A stretch of 64,000 nucleotides of DNA, taken from positions 558,001 through 622,000 of the forward strand of contig JADKJE010000002.1 of assembly GCA_016722515.1 (NCBI GenBank), read 5' to 3'. This document shows positions 17,736-26,680 of this stretch, in pieces. The first letter of the stretch is position 1; each line of letters begins with the position of its first letter. The notes beneath the pieces were generated by a model, which made no database searches, was not told where the DNA came from, and saw only the letters and a list, made by a program, of their open reading frames with translations. A program made the position numbers and the translations under genes. This DNA comes from Alphaproteobacteria bacterium (lineage in GTDB: Bacteria; Pseudomonadota; Alphaproteobacteria; Rickettsiales; JADKJE01).

Positions 17736-18128
17736 ATGAAAACCTATCTTTATTATCTTTCAAGTATTTGCTTGCTCACTGCCTTGGTGGTGGTGGCCAT
17801 GTTGGGTATTGATAGTGTTAGTGCTCAGGAAAATACGAATAGTAATTTACCTCCACGCGTGATTGAAACCATTCAGCAGCAATTTAAAGGTAGGGTGGTG
17901 GGAGTTGTGCCTCAATCAAGTGCAACAGAAGCTAATTGTCGAGAATATACCACGACAATCAAGATCGCTGGGGTGGCTAAAAAGGCTTTAGGTACGGTTT
18001 GTAAAGGTACCGATGGAACGTGGAATAACGTTAACCTTTATCAGGTACAGGTGTTAACACGCCAGGGAAAAGTGATCCTGGTCGTGGTGGATGGCCTCTC
18101 GGGTCGCGTTATGTCAGTTACAGAATAG
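17736..18128 (+). CDS. small secreted protein, PepSY-like, linked to a two-component system
   Basis: From the ATG at 17736 a signal peptide (MKTYLYYLSSICLLTALVVV, cleavage near VSA-QE) precedes about 95 periplasmic residues. Two cysteines (in ANCREYTT and GTVCKG) may form a disulfide. The C-terminal QVQVLTRQGKVILVVVDGLSGRVM resembles the end of PepSY domains, which often sit near sensor kinases or proteases. The gene ends nine bases before the response regulator, so it is probably the first gene of that operon and may supply or modulate its signal. Confidence 0.65.
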   Translation: MKTYLYYLSSICLLTALVVVAMLGIDSVSAQENTNSNLPPRVIETIQQQFKGRVVGVVPQSSATEANCREYTTTIKIAGVAKKALGTVCKGTDGTWNNVNLYQVQVLTRQGKVILVVVDGLSGRVMSVTE

Positions 18129-18137
18129 GATGGGAGC

Positions 18138-18806
18138 ATGAAGATACTAATCGTTGAGGATGATAAAACCATCGCTGAACAGCTTTGCGATTATCTGAGA
18201 GAAGCTGGTTTTGTCGTGCATGTCGAAAATGATGGTGAAGTAGGGCATTATGAAGGGGAGGCCGGACAATATGATGCTATTTTATTAGACCTTGGTTTGC
18301 CTACGATGGATGGTGTATCGATATTAGAAAAATGGCGTAAAGCCAAAATCACCACCCCTGTTTTAATCATTACGGCAAGAACCAGTAAAATGGAAGTGAT
18401 TCGCGGTTTAGAACAGGGCGCCGATGATTATATCACCAAACCATTTGATATGGAGGAGGTTGCGGCCAGAATCCGTTCTACCATTCGCAGAGCAAGGGGG
18501 CAGGGGGCAACGCAGGCCGTTTATAAAAATGTTACTTATGATATGCGTAGTGGTAGGGTATTCGTCAATGGCGTACCAGCCAAATTGACCCGTACCGAAT
18601 TTTTGATTGTCCAATATTTATTTATCAACCAGGGTAAATTAGTGCCGTTGAATGAATTGATTGATCATACCTATGAAGATTTTGATAATGATTCGAGCAT
18701 CATTGCCAGGCATGTGGCCAATATCCGCAAGAAAATTGGCCATGAAATCATTATGACTGAAACGAACCGGGGTTATTATGTTCCAAAAGAACCAGGCGGT
18801 GAATAA
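18138..18806 (+). CDS. OmpR/PhoP-family response regulator
   Basis: A 222-residue transcription factor. The receiver domain has the acidic pair Glu7/Asp8-Asp9, phospho-acceptor Asp51 (LLDLGLP), Thr79 and Lys101 (YITKPF). The C-terminal winged helix (RTEFLIVQYLF, ARHVANIRKKIG, TNRGYYVP) binds DNA. The ATG has GGAG upstream. The closest known types are PhoP/QseB-like. The histidine kinase gene begins inside its last codons. Confidence 0.93.
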   Translation: MKILIVEDDKTIAEQLCDYLREAGFVVHVENDGEVGHYEGEAGQYDAILLDLGLPTMDGVSILEKWRKAKITTPVLIITARTSKMEVIRGLEQGADDYITKPFDMEEVAARIRSTIRRARGQGATQAVYKNVTYDMRSGRVFVNGVPAKLTRTEFLIVQYLFINQGKLVPLNELIDHTYEDFDNDSSIIARHVANIRKKIGHEIIMTETNRGYYVPKEPGGE

Positions 18807-20151
18807 GTCGGATCCTTCCCCTAAGGTAGGGCATGTAAGCAAATCCCTTGCGGCACGCATGTCGCTGTTGTCTTTTTTGTGGATTACATTGTTGATGAGT
18901 ATTGGAGGCGTTGCCATCACCTGGGCGTTTAATCGTTCGGCAGAAAGAAGCCTTGATAACCAGTTGCTTGCCTATGTCGATATATTAATTTCTTCAACCA
19001 TGTTGGATGCCAATGGCAAGGTTTATATTCACAAAGGAGATGCCTTTTTTGGTGCAATTCCGCGCTATTGGCAGGTGACGGTTAATGGCAAGCCGTTGAT
19101 TAAATCGTCTCATCTTAAAAACTGGATTAAGGTTAAGTCGGGTGCAGGAAGTGAGATTACACGGGTGAATGTGATTGATAAATATGGTACATCGATCACT
19201 GCTGTTGAAAAGACGATTATGTTTCCAGGACGGCAGGAAGTGGTGTATTTATTTGGAATGCAATCGGCTATTGCCCAGGCATTTATGGATGAAGATAAGG
19301 CTATTTTCAATAAAGCCCTGGTTTTTATTTTAGTGCCAGTTGCGGTGTTGTTATTAATCCTGGCGTTTATCCAAATTCGTCTGCAAAGCAGGCCATTACA
19401 GGAAATTCAAGAATGTTTAGAAGATATTGAATCAGGAAAATTATCAAGGCTTCCTGATGTTTTTCCTTCGGAGATTCAGCCTTTGGCTGAGCATGTCAAT
19501 ACGTTGCTTGATTACAGTGAAGAGGTGGTTGAACGCTATCGTACCTTTGCTAGTAACATGTCGCATGCGCTGAAAACACCGCTAACCGTTATTTCCTCCG
19601 AAGCTGCAGTGAGTCACGGGAAGTTGGCACTTACCATCAAAGAGCAGGCCCAGATTATGTTGGCTTTGATTGACCGAAATCTGGCGCGGGTCAAGAGTGC
19701 AGGTACGGCCAATATCCTAACCGCACGAACCGATATTGCTAGTATTGTTGAAAGGATAACCCAGGGGTTTGCAAAAATTTATGATAAAAAGGCAGAGCTG
19801 GTTATTGACGATCGAGGCTTCTTTCGCGGTGATGAAGGAGACGCCTATGAATTCCTAGGCAATATTATCGAAAATGCTTGTAAATATGCCAAACAATCGG
19901 TGCAAGTGCGTTTATTTTCGCAGGAGGATATGATTTGTTTTAGTTGTGAAGATGATGGTCCCGGCATTCCACAGGAAGAATATGAAACAGTTGTCAAAAG
20001 AGGAACACGTTTGGATGAAAGCAAACCAGGCCATGGCATAGGACTTCCGATTGCACGTGATTTAGTAGCCCTTTATAACGGGACCATGACCCTGGAGCCT
20101 TCTAGCCTAGGGGGATTGAAGGTGGTCGTGAGCTTACCAAAGGCAAAATAG
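18778..20151 (+). CDS. membrane sensor histidine kinase
   Basis: A 457-residue kinase paired with the upstream regulator. Two membrane segments (~28-52 and ~178-200) flank a periplasmic sensor of about 125 residues. A HAMP-like region follows, then a HisKA domain with His263 (NMSHALKTPLTVI) and a HATPase with NIIENACKYA, DDGPGIP and GHGIGLPIA. All catalytic motifs are intact. The ATG at 18778 overlaps the regulator by 29 bases; GTG at 18799, which overlaps the regulator stop, is an alternative start. Arrangement resembles PhoQ/QseC systems that sense envelope conditions. Confidence 0.92.
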   Translation: MFQKNQAVNKSDPSPKVGHVSKSLAARMSLLSFLWITLLMSIGGVAITWAFNRSAERSLDNQLLAYVDILISSTMLDANGKVYIHKGDAFFGAIPRYWQVTVNGKPLIKSSHLKNWIKVKSGAGSEITRVNVIDKYGTSITAVEKTIMFPGRQEVVYLFGMQSAIAQAFMDEDKAIFNKALVFILVPVAVLLLILAFIQIRLQSRPLQEIQECLEDIESGKLSRLPDVFPSEIQPLAEHVNTLLDYSEEVVERYRTFASNMSHALKTPLTVISSEAAVSHGKLALTIKEQAQIMLALIDRNLARVKSAGTANILTARTDIASIVERITQGFAKIYDKKAELVIDDRGFFRGDEGDAYEFLGNIIENACKYAKQSVQVRLFSQEDMICFSCEDDGPGIPQEEYETVVKRGTRLDESKPGHGIGLPIARDLVALYNGTMTLEPSSLGGLKVVVSLPKAK

Positions 20152-20277
20152 TCGAATGGATGGAAATTTGGACACTGTTGGACAGGATCAAATCCCTATT
20201 TCGAAGTTTTTATCAGTCTTTTCTTGATATGAATAAACGATGAATTTTGTCTTCAAGACTCCTTCATGGCCTATAGG

Positions 20278-20310
20278 TTACATTAAGTTTATATGCTGCT
20301 TATAGCATAT
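20278..20310 (+). promoter_or_regulatory. promoter with overlapping hairpin before the 17 kDa-type lipoprotein
   Basis: TTACAT (20278-20283), 17 bases, TATAGC (20301-20306). A 7-base inverted repeat, ATATGCT (20291-20297) and AGCATAT (20304-20310), overlaps the -10 region and could be an operator. Confidence 0.4.
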
Positions 20311-20340
20311 ATATATGACAACCTAACAAATGAGGAAATT

Positions 20341-20886
20341 ATGTCCAAAACTTTTATCATCAATTGCTCCTTACGCATTTGGTTTTTGATGAGTGTGATC
20401 GTGCTCTTTGGCATTACGGCGTGTGCTCCAACAGCCAATTATGGTTATAATGGTAATGGTTATGGCGGAGGTTATCAGGCAGCAGGCACTAAATCCACTA
20501 TCGGTGGTTTGGCAGGAGCGGCTACAGGCGCTATTGTTGGGTCTAACATCGGTAAAGGCAAGGGGCGTATTGCCAATATTGCGGTAGGTACGTTACTGGG
20601 TGCTGTGGTTGGACATGAGGTTGGTGCATCACTTGACCGTGCAGACCAGCTTTATTTGCAACAAACATCTGCCAGAACCTTTGAGAGTAACCCTACTGGT
20701 GTTTCTTCTACATGGTCTAATCCCGACTCTGGACATAGTGGAACCATTACTCCCGTTCGAACCTATGAACAAGGGGGCAGATATTGCCGTGAGTTCAATC
20801 AAAAAATCCAAATTGGTGGTAAAGTCCAATCTGGTTATGGAACGGCTTGCAGGATGCCTGATGGATCCTGGGAAGTTCAATCCTAA
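20341..20886 (+). CDS. 17 kDa surface antigen-type glycine-zipper lipoprotein
   Basis: A 181-residue outer-membrane lipoprotein. The ATG at 20341 follows GAGGAA and starts a signal peptide with lipobox ITAC. A Gly-rich spacer leads to a glycine-zipper two-helix segment (GGLAGAATGAIVGSNIGKGK and GTLLGAVVGHEVGASLD), as in Rickettsia 17 kDa antigen. The C-terminal domain (GRYCREFNQKIQIGGK, GTACRMPDGSWEV) is the usual surface-antigen tail. A longer frame from 20293 has no signal and is rejected. The structural role is presumably in the outer membrane. Confidence 0.88.
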   Translation: MSKTFIINCSLRIWFLMSVIVLFGITACAPTANYGYNGNGYGGGYQAAGTKSTIGGLAGAATGAIVGSNIGKGKGRIANIAVGTLLGAVVGHEVGASLDRADQLYLQQTSARTFESNPTGVSSTWSNPDSGHSGTITPVRTYEQGGRYCREFNQKIQIGGKVQSGYGTACRMPDGSWEVQS

Positions 20887-20984
20887 TGTCAATATTACCT
20901 TAATGCTCCACTCCCCTAAACACGTACGCGTGTCGAATAAGCGATATATTGATTTATAAAGATTATTCTGCGCTACTGCAACAT

Positions 20985-21022
20985 GCCATCACCCTCAGCC
21001 CACTTGGTCTGGGGGTGATGGC
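20985..21022 (+). terminator. strong hairpin, probable terminator
   Basis: A 14-base stem (20985-20998 with 21009-21022, one G-U pair) and 10-base loop lies 100 bases behind the lipoprotein gene. The T-tract after it is weak (GTTTGTGG), so it may end transcription inefficiently or protect the mRNA end. Confidence 0.55.
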
Positions 21023-21194
21023 GTTTGTGGCATATGAGTCCATTATCTTAAACATAGCGTATATTCATCACTTCTGACTCTCTCACTATGCTTTAACTGC
21101 TCTTTTGGGGGTTAAACCTCTGAGAGAAAATGAGTCTAATGAAATGTAGACTAAAATGGAATGGTACCTTCAAGAAGCAGCATTGCCAGACGCT

Positions 21195-21352
21195 TTAAGC
21201 CGCTATTTTCTTAGCAGCAGCTGTAATGGGAGCAAAAAGTGGCTGCAGGTCATCTACAGTAAATCGGGATGCGTGTGCGGCTTCAGGATCAGAAATTGAA
21301 TTAGCTAATTGACGCTTTCGTTCCTGTAATGCCAAAACTTTTTCTTCAACAG
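21195..21352 (-). pseudogene. 3' fragment of a SNF2-type helicase gene
   Basis: On the minus strand the frame ending at TAA 21195-21197 reads PVEEKVLALQERKRQLAN, then ASRFTVDDLQPLF. The first part is the typical C-terminal tail of bacterial SNF2/RapA-like helicases (T(V/I)EEKIL.LQ.KKR.L). Upstream of about 21352 the match stops, so only the last ~50 codons remain. The rest of the 20887-21644 gap shows a hairpin and AT-rich sequence but no further gene. Confidence 0.5.
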
Positions 21353-21644
21353 GCCACATTTAAATGTGAAGTGCGGCAACGTATTATAAAACATCCAATC
21401 ATAGTTTTTAGAATGTTGAAAATGCCCATAAAAGCGAACATAATTGACATTTGATTTATTGTCATGTAGATTTTTAATGAAATAACCTACAAATAATAGA
21501 TAAATATCAATGATGACTGGCATGATAAAAATTATTTGGTATTTTAATATTCTGTAATTTTTTTTGTGTTGTTCTAATAAGCGGCAATGCAATAATTGTC
21601 AATTATTGTTATTTTTAAGAGAAAAATATTATAAAACACGCATT

Positions 21645-23468
21645 ATGAAAGACCATCAAAGCCCTCTGGATATTATTTTAACGTCTGATTCCCTTACGCC
21701 AAAACCGGAAGCAGTACTTCGCATTACTGAACGATTTAGCCTCCCTTTGGAATCAGCTATAGAAGTAAAGCAGTTAATGCATTACAGTGAATTCAACTCT
21801 TCTCATATAAGATTCGACGACCCCCTTCGGGTACTAATTAAAGAAGGTTCGTTAGATTCCTCACTTGATGAAACGTCACTCCTTTCCACAATATATATTT
21901 CTACCCTTTTCCATTTAATGGAGATGGAATGGTACTTAAGAAAAAACAACGTGCCATTAGTGAGATGTTCTGAATCCAAGGTCACGGGTTTTCTGAAAGA
22001 AATGCAATCACCTCCCTCAGAACTGGTGGATTATAAAAAACAAATTAATGATGCCATGCAAAAGCCCCTGGAGCCAGCGGATACCGGCAAACATTTTGTC
22101 CTCAATATGTTGCTCCCCAGAACCTATGCTTACTCCATCAATCCAGCTTACCGACAAAAAATACCGACAATTTATCAGGCGGTCCTTGACCAAAATCCTC
22201 TGTTATGCCACTTGCTTGAATTTGCTGCTTACACAGCAATTAGCAAAAAAAATGCTCTAAATATTGTATTTCATTCGGAAAGAGACATTAAAAAACGTAA
22301 TATATTGGGAATTTACAATAGACCTGAAAACACAATATCAGTCTTTGCTAGCGAACATTCCTTTATATCTGAACCGGAAAAGATCAAAGGTACATTAATC
22401 CACGAATTATGGCATTATTTTGAATGGCAAAAGAATGATAACCGCCATCCATTACCCATTTTAAGCTCACAAGAGGCATATAAATCAATTCTTAAGGAAA
22501 TGGAAGCCGTGACACCTCACGCCAATATGGTCAAATCAAATCTAGGATCAATGCCTTCAATGCGTGTTCCGTTTCCGTTTTTATCTAATGTAATAGTTGA
22601 ATTAGACAATGAAAGTAACGCTTTGCTTTATCCTTTTAAACAACATTTAGATAGTTTTAATTTAAGCACGTATGAAGATAAGGCAAAAAAATATTTTGAG
22701 TTACCAGTACGCATTCCCCAGTATCTAGCCCAGACATCCAGGCCCTCTTTACCCAACTTCCCCAATGGCATAACAGAACAGCAAGCCCTTACATATACAA
22801 AGCAAATATTGCCACAATGTTATCAGCTTTTTATGGATGAACTAAATTATCTAAAAACATTCAATGAAATTGTAAGAACCAAGTTAGCTCTCATTTTAAC
22901 CCTCCTGCTCTGGCATAAAAAATGGGATAAAATGCCTTCTTACACAATGAGCGCGAGCAATCCTACTCGTGCCATTCCGCCTGCGCCTACAGGCCTTGGG
23001 TTCAGTCAGGAGCCAGCAAAATCTGTAGTTTTTGGCAATAAAAAGCCGACAATTAATGAGCCCCGCCAAGATTTTGGCCATCACCAGCCGGGTGTTCAAC
23101 CTGTCCGATCAGAGTTACCTACTATTACTCCATGGAAATATACTCCATGGAAATATAGAATTTATAACCCTCCTTTTATCCTATTTTCATTGCTTTCCGA
23201 CAGTGATCAACTTCACATAAAGGAGGCAATCGTTGGGCGCACCCAGCTGGCGGATTTGCAGATCACTAAGGATAAAAAACTTATTTCTGGAGATCCTGAC
23301 GCCCTCTCTAAACTAGCTGCGCAAAACTTTTCCGGCCTGATAAAACCATTTTCCTATATCACCCCCGAAGGCAAAGTAATAACTGAAATTAGGGAAATAA
23401 GCCGAGATGCTTTTATGCGTAAAACTGGTTTAATGGTAAACCATTCACCCCAGATTAGTCGTCCGTGA
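21645..23468 (+). CDS. unknown protein with HExxH metalloprotease-like motif
   Basis: A 607-residue protein from the ATG at 21645; an upstream ATG-like start at 21564 adds a Cys-rich, poorly coding stretch and is not preferred. There is no signal peptide or membrane segment. GTLIHELWHYFEWQ puts His253-Glu254-Leu-Trp-His257, the zinc motif of gluzincin/metzincin-type peptidases, within a helix-like context. The C-terminal half is Pro-rich (~430-510). I do not recognise a family. A soluble zinc peptidase or secreted effector is possible. Only the motif supports it, and the third zinc ligand was not identified. No operon partner is evident. Confidence 0.6.
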   Translation: MKDHQSPLDIILTSDSLTPKPEAVLRITERFSLPLESAIEVKQLMHYSEFNSSHIRFDDPLRVLIKEGSLDSSLDETSLLSTIYISTLFHLMEMEWYLRKNNVPLVRCSESKVTGFLKEMQSPPSELVDYKKQINDAMQKPLEPADTGKHFVLNMLLPRTYAYSINPAYRQKIPTIYQAVLDQNPLLCHLLEFAAYTAISKKNALNIVFHSERDIKKRNILGIYNRPENTISVFASEHSFISEPEKIKGTLIHELWHYFEWQKNDNRHPLPILSSQEAYKSILKEMEAVTPHANMVKSNLGSMPSMRVPFPFLSNVIVELDNESNALLYPFKQHLDSFNLSTYEDKAKKYFELPVRIPQYLAQTSRPSLPNFPNGITEQQALTYTKQILPQCYQLFMDELNYLKTFNEIVRTKLALILTLLLWHKKWDKMPSYTMSASNPTRAIPPAPTGLGFSQEPAKSVVFGNKKPTINEPRQDFGHHQPGVQPVRSELPTITPWKYTPWKYRIYNPPFILFSLLSDSDQLHIKEAIVGRTQLADLQITKDKKLISGDPDALSKLAAQNFSGLIKPFSYITPEGKVITEIREISRDAFMRKTGLMVNHSPQISRP

Positions 23469-23542
23469 GCAGGTGGTCATCCGCTTTATTATAACGAAAA
23501 ACAGGAATTGCTATCTGGGGTTGGTTTCTAAGAAAGACATCT

Positions 23543-24772
23543 CTAAGCAAAAAACCAATAACTGACCCAAATACCGGCTAAAACTCCTGCTAAATCGGCC
23601 AATAAGCCACAGCCAATAGTATGCCTGACTTGTTTAATGCCAACTGAGCCATAATAGAGGGCCACTACGTAGAGGGTTGTTTCGGTGCTTCCCTGAATGA
23701 CCGAAGAGACGAAAGCAGGGAACGAATTGGCTCCATAATGCTGCATGGTTTCTATCATCATGGCGCGCGCACCACTGCCGCTAAAAGGTTTGATAAGGGC
23801 GGTAGGCAAGGCGGGGATAAAATCACTATCCAGTCCGGCCAACTCAACGAGATAACGTATGCCATCCAGTAGGAAATCCAGGGCTCCGCTAGCTCTGAAA
23901 ACCGCAATAGCAGCCAGCATAGCGATAAGGAAGGGGAGGATGGTGATGGCAATCTGAAATCCTTCTTTGGCTCCCTCCACAAAGGTTTCGTAGACAGGAA
24001 CCTTTTTGGCCCATCCTGTAACCAGGAATGTGGTAATTACCACGACCAAAATCAGATGACCAATAACACTGGATTGCTGCACCATTTCGGCAGATGGCAG
24101 GTGATGCAGATAAACAATCAAACCACCGATGATACCCACAAGAGTGCCCACGAACAGCAGAAAGGATTTGTTAAATAGCGAAATACGTTGCATGAGTGCA
24201 GTGGAGAGAATGCCTGTTAAGGTGGAAGCTGTTGTGGCCAACAATATAGGTATGAAAACGCTGGTGGGATCCGAAGCGCCTTGCTGGGCGCGAAACATAA
24301 AAATGGAGACTGGCAACAAGGTAATAGAGGAAGCATTAATCACCAGAAACATAATTTGGGCGTTGGTTGCGCGCTCTTTGTTGGGGTTTAATGTTTGCAG
24401 TTCTTTCATGGCTTTAAGTCCCATAGGCGTGGCAGCATTATCAAGGCCTAAGATATTGGCGGCAAAATTAAGGGCCATGGCACCGATGGCGGGGTGACCT
24501 TCAGGAATTTCTGGCATAAGTGTACGAAAAAGAGGAGTCAAGCGCCTGGCAAGCCAATCAACCATACCGGCTTCTTTGGCAATATTTAATAACCCAAGCC
24601 ATAGGCATAAAATGCCAAGCAGGCCGATGGTAATCTCAACCCCAGATTTGGCAGCATCAAACAGGGCATTGACCAACTGGCTTAAAATAGCGTCATGTCC
24701 CATAAAAATAAATTGGTAGGAGCCCGTAAGGATTCCCATCAAAAAAATACTCAACCAAATACCATTAATCAC
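23543..24772 (-). CDS. fused SpmA-SpmB nucleoside-recognition membrane protein
   Basis: A 409-residue polytopic membrane protein. Residues ~1-195 match SpmA (GHPAIGAMALNFAANILGLDNAATPMGLKAMKEL is its hallmark region) and ~205-409 match SpmB (FSGSGARAMMIETM, SVIQGSTETTLYVVALYYGS). Both are Gate-domain proteins related to nucleoside transporters. In spore formers these are two genes; Gram-negative bacteria often have the fusion. The transported substrate is unknown. It is divergent from the gene at 24868. Confidence 0.88.
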   Translation of the reverse strand: MINGIWLSIFLMGILTGSYQFIFMGHDAILSQLVNALFDAAKSGVEITIGLLGILCLWLGLLNIAKEAGMVDWLARRLTPLFRTLMPEIPEGHPAIGAMALNFAANILGLDNAATPMGLKAMKELQTLNPNKERATNAQIMFLVINASSITLLPVSIFMFRAQQGASDPTSVFIPILLATTASTLTGILSTALMQRISLFNKSFLLFVGTLVGIIGGLIVYLHHLPSAEMVQQSSVIGHLILVVVITTFLVTGWAKKVPVYETFVEGAKEGFQIAITILPFLIAMLAAIAVFRASGALDFLLDGIRYLVELAGLDSDFIPALPTALIKPFSGSGARAMMIETMQHYGANSFPAFVSSVIQGSTETTLYVVALYYGSVGIKQVRHTIGCGLLADLAGVLAGIWVSYWFFA

Positions 24773-24817
24773 GTTCCCTCCATCTGTATGGTGTCAGTAT
24801 AGACATACCTAATAGAG

Positions 24818-24846
24818 TTGGCAATTACAGGAATCTGTGTTATAAG
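24818..24846 (+). promoter_or_regulatory. sigma70-type promoter
   Basis: TTGGCA (24818-24823), 17-base spacer, TATAAG (24841-24846), 21 bases before the ATG at 24868; AAAGGA (24855-24860) serves as ribosome site. The 5' leader would be only about 15 bases. Confidence 0.6.
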
Positions 24847-24867
24847 ACTATTTCAAAGGAAATCATT

Positions 24868-25854
24868 ATGAATCAATATGATAATAATAGAGGGTTGATC
24901 GTTAAGGCCGCTATTCTTGCACTTTTTATTGTGTTGCCGCTTATTGGTGCTTATGCGCATTTTCATTGGCAGCACCAAAAATACGAGAAGGCGCAGCAGT
25001 ACTCTTCCCAGGCCATCGTTACCGCATTTGGGGCATTGATAGAAAAAAATGAGTATCAATTATTACGGTTTGCTAATGGCCGTCTTGAAGGTTCCTTGAG
25101 TCCGATTGATTTGACCGGCGCTGATCAATTCTGGATTCAGGGCGATACCATCACACGCTTAAAGGGGAGGAATAATTTTGATATGGTCGATTTATTTACG
25201 ATCATTCAAGCTGCCGCACAATATCCTTATACCTTGACCATTGGGAAATTGATGAGGCCTAACCATGAGGGTGAGCTCATGGTTCCGCTGGCTATTGCTG
25301 TCCATGATAAGCGATATCATCAGCAGACTGGTATTGTGGTATCATTTATCCCGGTTGATTCTTTATTGAGTGCTATGAGGCCTTTACTGACAGAAACTGC
25401 GTCTGAAGTGATGTTAGTGGATTATAAGCGACGACTGCTGTTATCGTCACAATGGTATGATACGATAAAACAGGATGGATTTTTAGAGACTAGCCTGGAA
25501 CTCTTTCAATTTGATCAGATGCAGGGAAAAGTTCGTCACCCACTTCAATTTGGGGGCACATTATTTAAATGGTATGCGAAAATGGAGCGTTACCCTTTTA
25601 TCCTGTTAATTGGATCAACCAATCACGCGATTGCCTTTGGTTATTACACAATGTCGATTGCGGGTTATTATGTGGCATTATGCGCCTGGCTCTTTATGCA
25701 AAAAAAACGGAAGGAACAAGCTGTAGAACGTGAATTGCTCAGGGTCAATCAGCCAGTTATCTCGGTGGAGCCGGTTGCCTTAGACGTCCCTCACTCTCCT
25801 TCCGTGAAAAAGACTTTTGCCAAACCAACAAAAGAGTTAGAATCAGTAGATTAA
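24868..25854 (+). CDS. membrane protein with Cache-like periplasmic domain, no output domain
   Basis: A 328-residue protein with an N-terminal membrane segment (~13-33), a periplasmic region of about 210 residues and a second membrane segment (~255-275), then a short charged tail of ~50 residues. This layout and the PLAIAVHDKRYHQQTGIVVSFIP strand pattern are like dCache sensors of chemoreceptors and kinases. No kinase, cyclase or signalling domain follows, so it may pass a signal to a separate partner. The family assignment is tentative. It is followed after 23 bases by the hydrolase gene. Confidence 0.55.
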   Translation: MNQYDNNRGLIVKAAILALFIVLPLIGAYAHFHWQHQKYEKAQQYSSQAIVTAFGALIEKNEYQLLRFANGRLEGSLSPIDLTGADQFWIQGDTITRLKGRNNFDMVDLFTIIQAAAQYPYTLTIGKLMRPNHEGELMVPLAIAVHDKRYHQQTGIVVSFIPVDSLLSAMRPLLTETASEVMLVDYKRRLLLSSQWYDTIKQDGFLETSLELFQFDQMQGKVRHPLQFGGTLFKWYAKMERYPFILLIGSTNHAIAFGYYTMSIAGYYVALCAWLFMQKKRKEQAVERELLRVNQPVISVEPVALDVPHSPSVKKTFAKPTKELESVD

Positions 25855-25877
25855 GTTTAATTTATTGACGTTCTTTT

Positions 25878-26618
25878 ATGCATAAGACCAAGACTAAACC
25901 ATTGATCGGTGTTACCCTTAACTGGCAGGAGAACGGAGATTACTCTCCTTATCCTTATTTTGTGATGCGTGAGCATTATTTTCAAATGGTCGTCAAAGCC
26001 GGTGGGGTTCCTGTCGCCATCCCTTTTGAGCCTGATGTTATCAATCAGTATATCGATTATATGGATGGCTTTATTTTTCCTGGGGGCGATTTTGCGTTGG
26101 ATCCAACCTGGTATGTAAGCATTCAGGAAAAATCACCTTATTTATCGTCACCAAGGCTGGAATTTGAAAAAGCCATTATCAGCAAAGCGATGCAAAACGA
26201 TAAGCCTTTCTTAGGCATTTGTGCCGGTATGCAAATTATGGCCGGCTTGCTTGGCTGTAAATTAACATCAGACGTCATGCGTTTTACTGGGACACACATT
26301 GATCATCGTGATGCAAAACCCCGTCACGAAGTAGGACATAACGTGAAGATCGTTACTGGGACGTTGTTGGCCAATATCGTTGAATCTTTAGAATTTGGGG
26401 TGAACACATCGCATCGGGAAGGCGTTGTTACCGTTCCTGCTGAAGTTGTTATTAGCGCAACGGCAACCGATGGTGTTATTGAAGCTATTGAAATGAAAGA
26501 TAAGCAATTTGCCATCGGTGTCCAATGGCATCCAGAATTTTTTGGAAATGACAATAATCCGCATTTTAAATTGTTTCAACGTCTGGTAGAGGCAGCCAAG
26601 GAGGTTAAGGTACGTTAA
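25878..26618 (+). CDS. class I glutamine amidotransferase-like hydrolase (peptidase C26, PuuD-type)
   Basis: A 246-residue cytoplasmic enzyme. It has FPGGDFALDP, the nucleophile Cys115 in FLGICAGMQ, NTSHREGV, and the triad His218 and Glu220 in GVQWHPEF. The family includes gamma-glutamyl-gamma-aminobutyrate hydrolase, which releases GABA from glutamylated putrescine. No other putrescine-degradation gene is nearby, so the substrate is open. Probably co-transcribed with the membrane protein upstream. Confidence 0.88.
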   Translation: MHKTKTKPLIGVTLNWQENGDYSPYPYFVMREHYFQMVVKAGGVPVAIPFEPDVINQYIDYMDGFIFPGGDFALDPTWYVSIQEKSPYLSSPRLEFEKAIISKAMQNDKPFLGICAGMQIMAGLLGCKLTSDVMRFTGTHIDHRDAKPRHEVGHNVKIVTGTLLANIVESLEFGVNTSHREGVVTVPAEVVISATATDGVIEAIEMKDKQFAIGVQWHPEFFGNDNNPHFKLFQRLVEAAKEVKVR

Positions 26619-26680
26619 CCCTTTTTTATGGTTTATCTGACATCTTCAGTTTTAGAAAAGATAAATCATAATGGAAGGCC

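Noticed and set aside
20293..20340. Longer start of the 17 kDa-type lipoprotein at 20293
   Set aside because: It would put the signal peptide internal and overlap the promoter; the ATG at 20341 has GAGGAA and a proper lipoprotein signal.
21305..21592. Minus-strand 95-codon open frame
   Set aside because: It overlaps the helicase fragment in another frame and continues into AT-rich sequence without a ribosome site.
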